From: M55B112 sp964539395
GTDB lineage: Bacteria; Bacteroidota; Bacteroidia; Bacteroidales; GCA-2748055
DNA length: 64,000 nt
Direction of reading: 5' to 3'
Assembly: GCA_964539395.1 (NCBI GenBank)
Contig: CAZIIU010000011.1
Location: 15,102 to 79,101 of the forward strand
Positions 60,506 to 64,000 of the stretch are shown here, piece after piece (the stretch's first letter is position 1; each line of letters opens with the position of its first letter). A program made the translations under genes and the position numbers. The notes under the pieces are model-generated. The model saw nothing but the letters and a program-made list of their open reading frames with translations. It had not been told where the DNA came from and ran no database searches.

Positions 60506-61705
60506 TTATCTGCGCGACCGTTCAAGAGCATCCAGCAACAGGGTAGTAGTTTCCTGTACCTCCTTCTCAGTGATGACAAGGGGTGGGGCGATTCTGAAAG
60601 CACTGCTGCAAAACAGGAACTGGTCCAGGATGATACCGTTACCAAAAATATGTTCCATCAGCCTCTTTCCGTCAATTGTTTCATTGAACTCAACTGCCAG
60701 GAAGAGCCCCCTGCCTCGGACGTTACTGATACCTTCATGTACCATCAGTTTCCGGTAGAGTTCCCCCATGCGGCTGGCATGGGCGATCAGTCCCTGCTCC
60801 TCGATAAACTTTTGTGCCGCGAGCCCGGCTGCACAGCATACCGGGTGTCCGCCAAATGTGGTGATGTGTCCAAGTTCCGGATTATGTGTCAGTGTGAGCA
60901 TTTTCTCACGGCTGCTTACAAAAGCACCGAGCGGCATCCCACCACCAAAACTCTTGGCAAAACATGCGATATCAGGCACAATATCGTAATGTTCAAAGGC
61001 AAACAGTTTACCTGTCCTGCCGAAACCGGTCTGGATCTCATCCAGCACAAGAAGCGCTCCTGTGGTATCACACCGCTCCCTCAGTTTTTTCATAAACCCT
61101 TTTATTGGCTCAATAATTCCCGCTTCTGCCTGTATCGGTTCCACAACGACAGCTGCTGTTTTATCCGTGATCAGTTCCAGACCGCTATCATCATTAAAAT
61201 CAATATGAAGAATCCCGGGCAAAAGAGGGAGAAAGCCGGAATGAAACCGCTTATCTCCCAGTATGCTGAGCGCGCCGTGGGTACTGCCATGGTAGGCATT
61301 GTTGAAGGCTACGATCTCATGCCGGCCGGTGACCCGCTTTGCCAGTTTCATGGCACCTTCGATCGCCTCACTACCGGAGTTAACATAGTAAACCATGTTA
61401 AGTTGAACGGGAAGATGGTTCACGAGCCAATGGGCGTATTCCGTCTGGGGCGACTGGATCATTTCACCGTATACCATGAGATGCATATGCCTGTCGGCCT
61501 GGGATTTAACTGCCCGGGTCACAACCGGGTGTGTATGACCAAGTGCAGATACAGAAACCCCGGATACCAGGTCAATATAGCGCTTATTACCGGGAGAAGG
61601 GGTAAAGAGGTAAATCCCTTCAGCTCGCTCAATTTCAATCTGAAGCGGATTCCCGGAGGTTTGTCCAACGTGATTTAAAAACAGCTGCCGGTTAGAGAGC
61701 GTCAT
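60506..61705 (-). CDS. Class III PLP-dependent aminotransferase (acetylornithine/ornithine-type)
   Basis: 399 residues, fold type I, class III. Motifs: VSVSALGHTHPVVTRAVKSQ, NSGSEAIEGAMKLAKRVTGR (about 109-128), AFNNAYHGSTHGALSILGDK, VLDEIQTGFGRTGKLFAFEH (about 219-238), PLP-Lys in CFAKSFGGGMPLGAFVSS (about 252), and TFGGHPVCCAAGLAAQKF. It could be ArgD-like, ornithine or another omega-aminotransferase; no arginine-synthesis genes are adjacent to decide. It follows a LytTR regulator gene by 23 nt. Confidence 0.9.
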   Translation of the reverse strand: MTLSNRQLFLNHVGQTSGNPLQIEIERAEGIYLFTPSPGNKRYIDLVSGVSVSALGHTHPVVTRAVKSQADRHMHLMVYGEMIQSPQTEYAHWLVNHLPVQLNMVYYVNSGSEAIEGAMKLAKRVTGRHEIVAFNNAYHGSTHGALSILGDKRFHSGFLPLLPGILHIDFNDDSGLELITDKTAAVVVEPIQAEAGIIEPIKGFMKKLRERCDTTGALLVLDEIQTGFGRTGKLFAFEHYDIVPDIACFAKSFGGGMPLGAFVSSREKMLTLTHNPELGHITTFGGHPVCCAAGLAAQKFIEEQGLIAHASRMGELYRKLMVHEGISNVRGRGLFLAVEFNETIDGKRLMEHIFGNGIILDQFLFCSSAFRIAPPLVITEKEVQETTTLLLDALERSRR

Positions 61706-61728
61706 TGAACTGTATATGCAGGTGGAAA

Positions 61729-62436
61729 TTACTTAATGATAAGGTTGATATCCTTCATGAGTTTCTCCTTGTATGATTTACCTATGGGGATCGATTTCGG
61801 TGCCTCCTCGGTTCTGACGATAACCGAATTGTCTTCTATCACATCAATCCTGCTGGTATTCACAATAAAGGAGCGATGAACCCTGGTAAATTTCTTTGGC
61901 GGCAGTTTCTGCTCAATCGCCTTCATGGTAAAGTGAATGGTATATTTTTCCTTGAAGGTATTGAATATCACATAGTTTTCCAACGCCTCTACCCACAGGA
62001 TATCATCATATTTTAGCCGTACCAAAGTCGAATTCTTCTTAATGAAGATCTCGTTGCCGAGCATGAGGTCCGAAGTCTGCTCCCTGGTTCTTTTCATTAC
62101 CTTCTCTACGGCCTGGAGAAAACGTTTGTAACTGACTGGTTTAAGGAGGTAATCTGTAACGTCGTAGTTATAGGAATCAACCGCATATTTACCTTTTGAA
62201 GAGAAGATGATTACCTGGGGCTGGCTCTGCATGCTGTCGAGAAAATCAAGTCCCGACATTTCCGGCATTTCAATATCCAGAAAAATCAACTCCACGCTTT
62301 CATCCTTCTTCAGGGTATTGATACACTCAACAGGGTCCGAACAGGAATGCTTAAGGGTCAATCCTTCGGTTTTATAAATGAATTCCTCTAGGATCCTTCT
62401 TGAAAGGCCATCATCATCTAGTATCATACAATTCAT
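61729..62436 (-). CDS. LytTR-family response regulator (no adjacent kinase)
   Basis: 235 residues: a receiver domain (about 1-115, acidic DDD, phospho-Asp in LIFLDIEMPEMSGLDFL about 54; SSKGKYAVDSYNYDVTDYLL) and a LytTR DNA-binding domain (about 130-235, KYDDILWVEALENYVIFNTF; FTRVHRSFIVNTSRIDVIED). No histidine kinase lies beside it, so its partner is elsewhere. First gene of a run with the class III aminotransferase and a secreted protein. Confidence 0.93.
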   Translation of the reverse strand: MNCMILDDDGLSRRILEEFIYKTEGLTLKHSCSDPVECINTLKKDESVELIFLDIEMPEMSGLDFLDSMQSQPQVIIFSSKGKYAVDSYNYDVTDYLLKPVSYKRFLQAVEKVMKRTREQTSDLMLGNEIFIKKNSTLVRLKYDDILWVEALENYVIFNTFKEKYTIHFTMKAIEQKLPPKKFTRVHRSFIVNTSRIDVIEDNSVIVRTEEAPKSIPIGKSYKEKLMKDINLIIK

Positions 62437-62543
62437 AGGTCCGAGGTTTAGTCAAACGAAACATTGTGCTAACCACACAATAGTCTCAATTGATCAAAGG
62501 TAAATAATAAAAACTAAATGCAACAGCAATCGTTGTGAAAAAA

Positions 62544-63230
62544 TTATTGTTCAAATTGTTTTATAAATCCACGTTCAATTTTCCTGATATTATTCACCGA
62601 GTTCCTGATCCACTGCAACCTGATTAGTTCACTCTCTTCAGGATCGATTTGCCAGTCCAGGTCAGAGCTCATTAGTTTGCTCGTAAGTTCATACAATACA
62701 ATCGCGACTGATACAGAAATATTAAAGCTTTCGGTAAAACCCATCATAGGAATCCTCAAATATTCATCACTTAAAGATAATGCTTCGCCAGAGAGTCCGT
62801 TCAATTCAGAGCCAAACATGATGGCTGTCTTCCCCCTGGAAAGATTAAAAGCTTTAAGATCCGTATCATCCCGGTGAGGAGTAGCAGCTACTAACCTGTA
62901 ACCAGCATCTTTAAGAGCACCAACGGTATCACTGGTATTGTTGCTTTTCTTATGATACCTGTGCAGGGTAAGCCATTGGGCAGCGCCAACTTCCACTTCA
63001 GGATTTATCCTGTATTCATTCCTGTTTTCGATGATATGCACATCCTGAATCCCAAAGCAATCACATGTTCTCAACACGGCACTGGCATTATGTGTTTGAA
63101 AAATGTCTTCCAGAACCACTGTTAAATAACGGGTACGGTGCAGAAGCACATTCTCCAGCAACTTTAACCTGTTCTTATTGACCATCGGCGTAAGAAACGC
63201 CTCAAGTGCTTTTTCATACTCATTCATCAT
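62544..63230 (-). CDS. tRNA (guanosine-2'-O-)-methyltransferase, TrmH-like
   Basis: SpoU/TrmH family SAM-dependent 2'-O-methyltransferase with the trefoil-knot fold. 228 residues, close to E. coli TrmH (229). Motif 1 FQTHNASAVLRTCDCFGIQD (catalytic Arg), motif 2 AIMFGSELNGLS, and motif 3 IPMMGFTESFNISVSVAIVL are all present. The N-terminal helical extension and C-terminal tail fit tRNA Gm18 methyltransferase better than the rRNA enzyme RlmB. Either Met of MMNEYEKA could be the start. Confidence 0.9.
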   Translation of the reverse strand: MMNEYEKALEAFLTPMVNKNRLKLLENVLLHRTRYLTVVLEDIFQTHNASAVLRTCDCFGIQDVHIIENRNEYRINPEVEVGAAQWLTLHRYHKKSNNTSDTVGALKDAGYRLVAATPHRDDTDLKAFNLSRGKTAIMFGSELNGLSGEALSLSDEYLRIPMMGFTESFNISVSVAIVLYELTSKLMSSDLDWQIDPEESELIRLQWIRNSVNNIRKIERGFIKQFEQ

Positions 63231-63318
63231 AACAGCGATCTATAATATTTTACAATTGATGGATAGGTCAAAAAAAAGCCTCCCCCTCTGCCCGGTAAAC
63301 CTGGTCTCAATAAAACAG

Positions 63319-63347
63319 AAAAGCCGTCTTTGTTAGAGACGGCTTTT
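63319..63347. terminator. Bidirectional-looking terminator after the HU gene
   Basis: AAAAGCCGTCT, loop TTGTTAG, AGACGGCTTTT: an 11-bp stem with Ts on both sides, 21 nt past the HU stop. Functions best on the minus strand, where a T-rich tail follows. Confidence 0.93.
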
Positions 63348-63367
63348 AAAAAGATTTGTTCAATTTC

Positions 63368-63640
63368 TTACTTGACAGCATCTGACAATTCACTTCCAGC
63401 TTTGAATTTCACAACTTTTTTAGCTGCGATTTTAATTTCAGCACCAGTTTGTGGGTTGCGACCAGTTCTTGCACCCCTGCTGGAAACTGAGAAAGATCCG
63501 AAACCTACCAAAGCAACCCTGCCACCTTTTTTAAGTGCACCAGTAGTTGTTGAGATAAATGCATCGAGAGCTCTTTTTGCATCAGCTTTGGTTAAATTAG
63601 CCTCAGCAGCTATTGCATCAATTAATTGAGCTTTGTTCAT
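63368..63640 (-). CDS. hup: HU family DNA-binding protein
   Basis: Small basic nucleoid protein that bends DNA non-specifically and acts as a dimer. 90 residues, the standard length: MNKAQLIDAIAAEANLTKAD (helical body), RVALVGFGSFSVSSRGARTG (beta-saddle), and RNPQTGAEIKIAAKKVVKFK (DNA-contacting arm with RNPQTG). It has its own strong promoter and terminator. Which HU paralogue it is cannot be said. Confidence 0.97.
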   Translation of the reverse strand: MNKAQLIDAIAAEANLTKADAKRALDAFISTTTGALKKGGRVALVGFGSFSVSSRGARTGRNPQTGAEIKIAAKKVVKFKAGSELSDAVK

Positions 63641-63701
63641 AATAATGAAATTTTAAGGTTAGTAATAATTTGTTTTTTTGTTTACTTGGCAAACTCGTAA
63701 A

Positions 63702-63732
63702 CAAATATATAGAAATTCTCTGCCCATCCAAA
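63702..63732 (-). promoter_or_regulatory. HU gene promoter, complete Bacteroidota type
   Basis: On the minus strand: -33 TTTG (63732-63729), a 19-nt spacer, then -7 TATATTTG (63709-63702). This is the full Bacteroidota primary-sigma consensus with ideal spacing, and gives a leader of about 55 nt before the HU ATG. Confidence 0.8.
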
Positions 63733-63959
63733 CATAATGCTCAAAAAATGCCGTATTTGTTGATAAAACAGCGCGTTTTCTTCATAAACCGACCGTTTTT
63801 TACAGTTCAATGCTGTTCGAAACCATGTAAAGCTTACGAACAGGGAGCTCCCGACGACAAACCTCGCAGGCACTCAAAACCATAACTTTTTTTAATTATC
63901 TCATTAAACGGTCATTATATATTTTTGAAAATTCGCTGCAAGGGTCTGTAAAAAATTGC

Positions 63960-63967
63960 TAATTTTG
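63960..63967 (+). promoter_or_regulatory. -7 box (TAATTTTG) directly before the tRNA
   Basis: Full match to TAnnTTTG, five bases before the first base of the tRNA-like sequence, which implies a very short or no 5' leader. Confidence 0.5.
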
Positions 63968-63972
63968 CGCCC

Positions 63973-64000
63973 GGAGGAATGGCATAGGGGTCGAATGCGG
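63973..64000 (+). tRNA. tRNA-Ser, 5' part only (cut by window edge)
   Basis: The last 28 bases begin GGAGGAATGGCATAGGGG and continue TCGAATGCGG. This matches the start of bacterial tRNA-Ser: acceptor 5' strand GGAGGAA, U8, and a D arm with the GGTCGAATGC pattern common to class II serine tRNAs. The anticodon, variable arm and 3' end lie outside the window, so the isoacceptor is unknown; tRNA-Leu is a less likely alternative. Confidence 0.65.

Larger units (their letters stand above)
63641..63972. other. 332-bp gap between HU and the tRNA
   Basis: Contains the HU promoter (63702-63732) and the tRNA -7 box (63960-63967). The intervening open frames on both strands have no features of genes. 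Confidence 0.6.

Overview
The window is a stretch of a Bacteroidota chromosome, most like an anaerobic or facultative, fermentative member of the Bacteroidales/Marinilabiliales side of the phylum (an inference from gene content; the species is not identified). The evidence is type IX secretion (T9SS) proteins (PorP/SprF, a CHU_C-type C-terminal domain, a type A sorting domain, a PorE-like OmpA protein), a type III glutamine synthetase, Bacteroidota-specific small families, few Shine-Dalgarno sequences, and repeated TAnnTTTG promoter -7 boxes. No phage, plasmid, IS element or CRISPR array was seen. Most of the window is core metabolism, with three accessory-looking zones.

Layout. 1-10.1 kb (minus strand): prfA (cut by the window edge), purM, a TPR/beta-propeller/OmpA protein, glutamine synthetases type III and type II with palindromes in front of them, an M20 peptidase and a DUF3109 protein. 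10.3-13.6 kb (plus): a secreted four-FAS1-domain protein whose middle is an exact 805-bp tandem duplication, then a secreted TPR-like protein that ends in a 25-bp x5 tandem repeat. 13.7-23.1 kb (minus): an EamA transporter, then a ten-gene operon encoding an NAD(P)H-linked, probably electron-bifurcating [FeFe] hydrogenase (HndABCD type) behind a regulatory block: two DRTGG proteins, two GHKL ATPases, a PHP protein and a degenerate, probably sensory [FeFe] hydrogenase. The operon diverges from a D-lactate dehydrogenase gene, and the gap between them holds two Rex-like operators. Both gene sets dispose of NADH, so redox control of both is a coherent model.

24.3-27.5 kb (minus): a GroES-like protein and a LiaF-histidine kinase-LytTR regulator operon. 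27.6-41.4 kb (minus): a secreted surface-protein cluster made of a 3425-residue adhesin with 18 PPC-like repeats, a small PKD-like protein, a CHU_C protein and PorP/SprF, resembling sprB-sprF loci. 41.9-44.8 kb (minus): three-subunit proton-pumping transhydrogenase. 45.2-50 kb (plus): 2-oxoglutarate dehydrogenase E1 and E2 and a TIP30-like oxidoreductase. 49.9-63.6 kb: housekeeping genes on both strands (thioredoxin-like, glycosyltransferase, murB, mltG, mgsA, two aminotransferases, htpG, a LytTR regulator, TrmH-like methyltransferase, HU). The last 28 bases look like the 5' end of a tRNA-Ser gene.

The strongest leads are: (1) the hydrogenase/ldh divergent locus with Rex-like sites and a sensory hydrogenase module; (2) the giant adhesin, where one cysteine pair is gained or lost together across 18 repeats, predicting a disulfide; (3) a shared GDIxS...LTRR C-terminus on two neighbouring secreted proteins; (4) the exact FAS1 duplication; and (5) two loci where a gene's 3' end, stop codon included, is echoed in tandem downstream.
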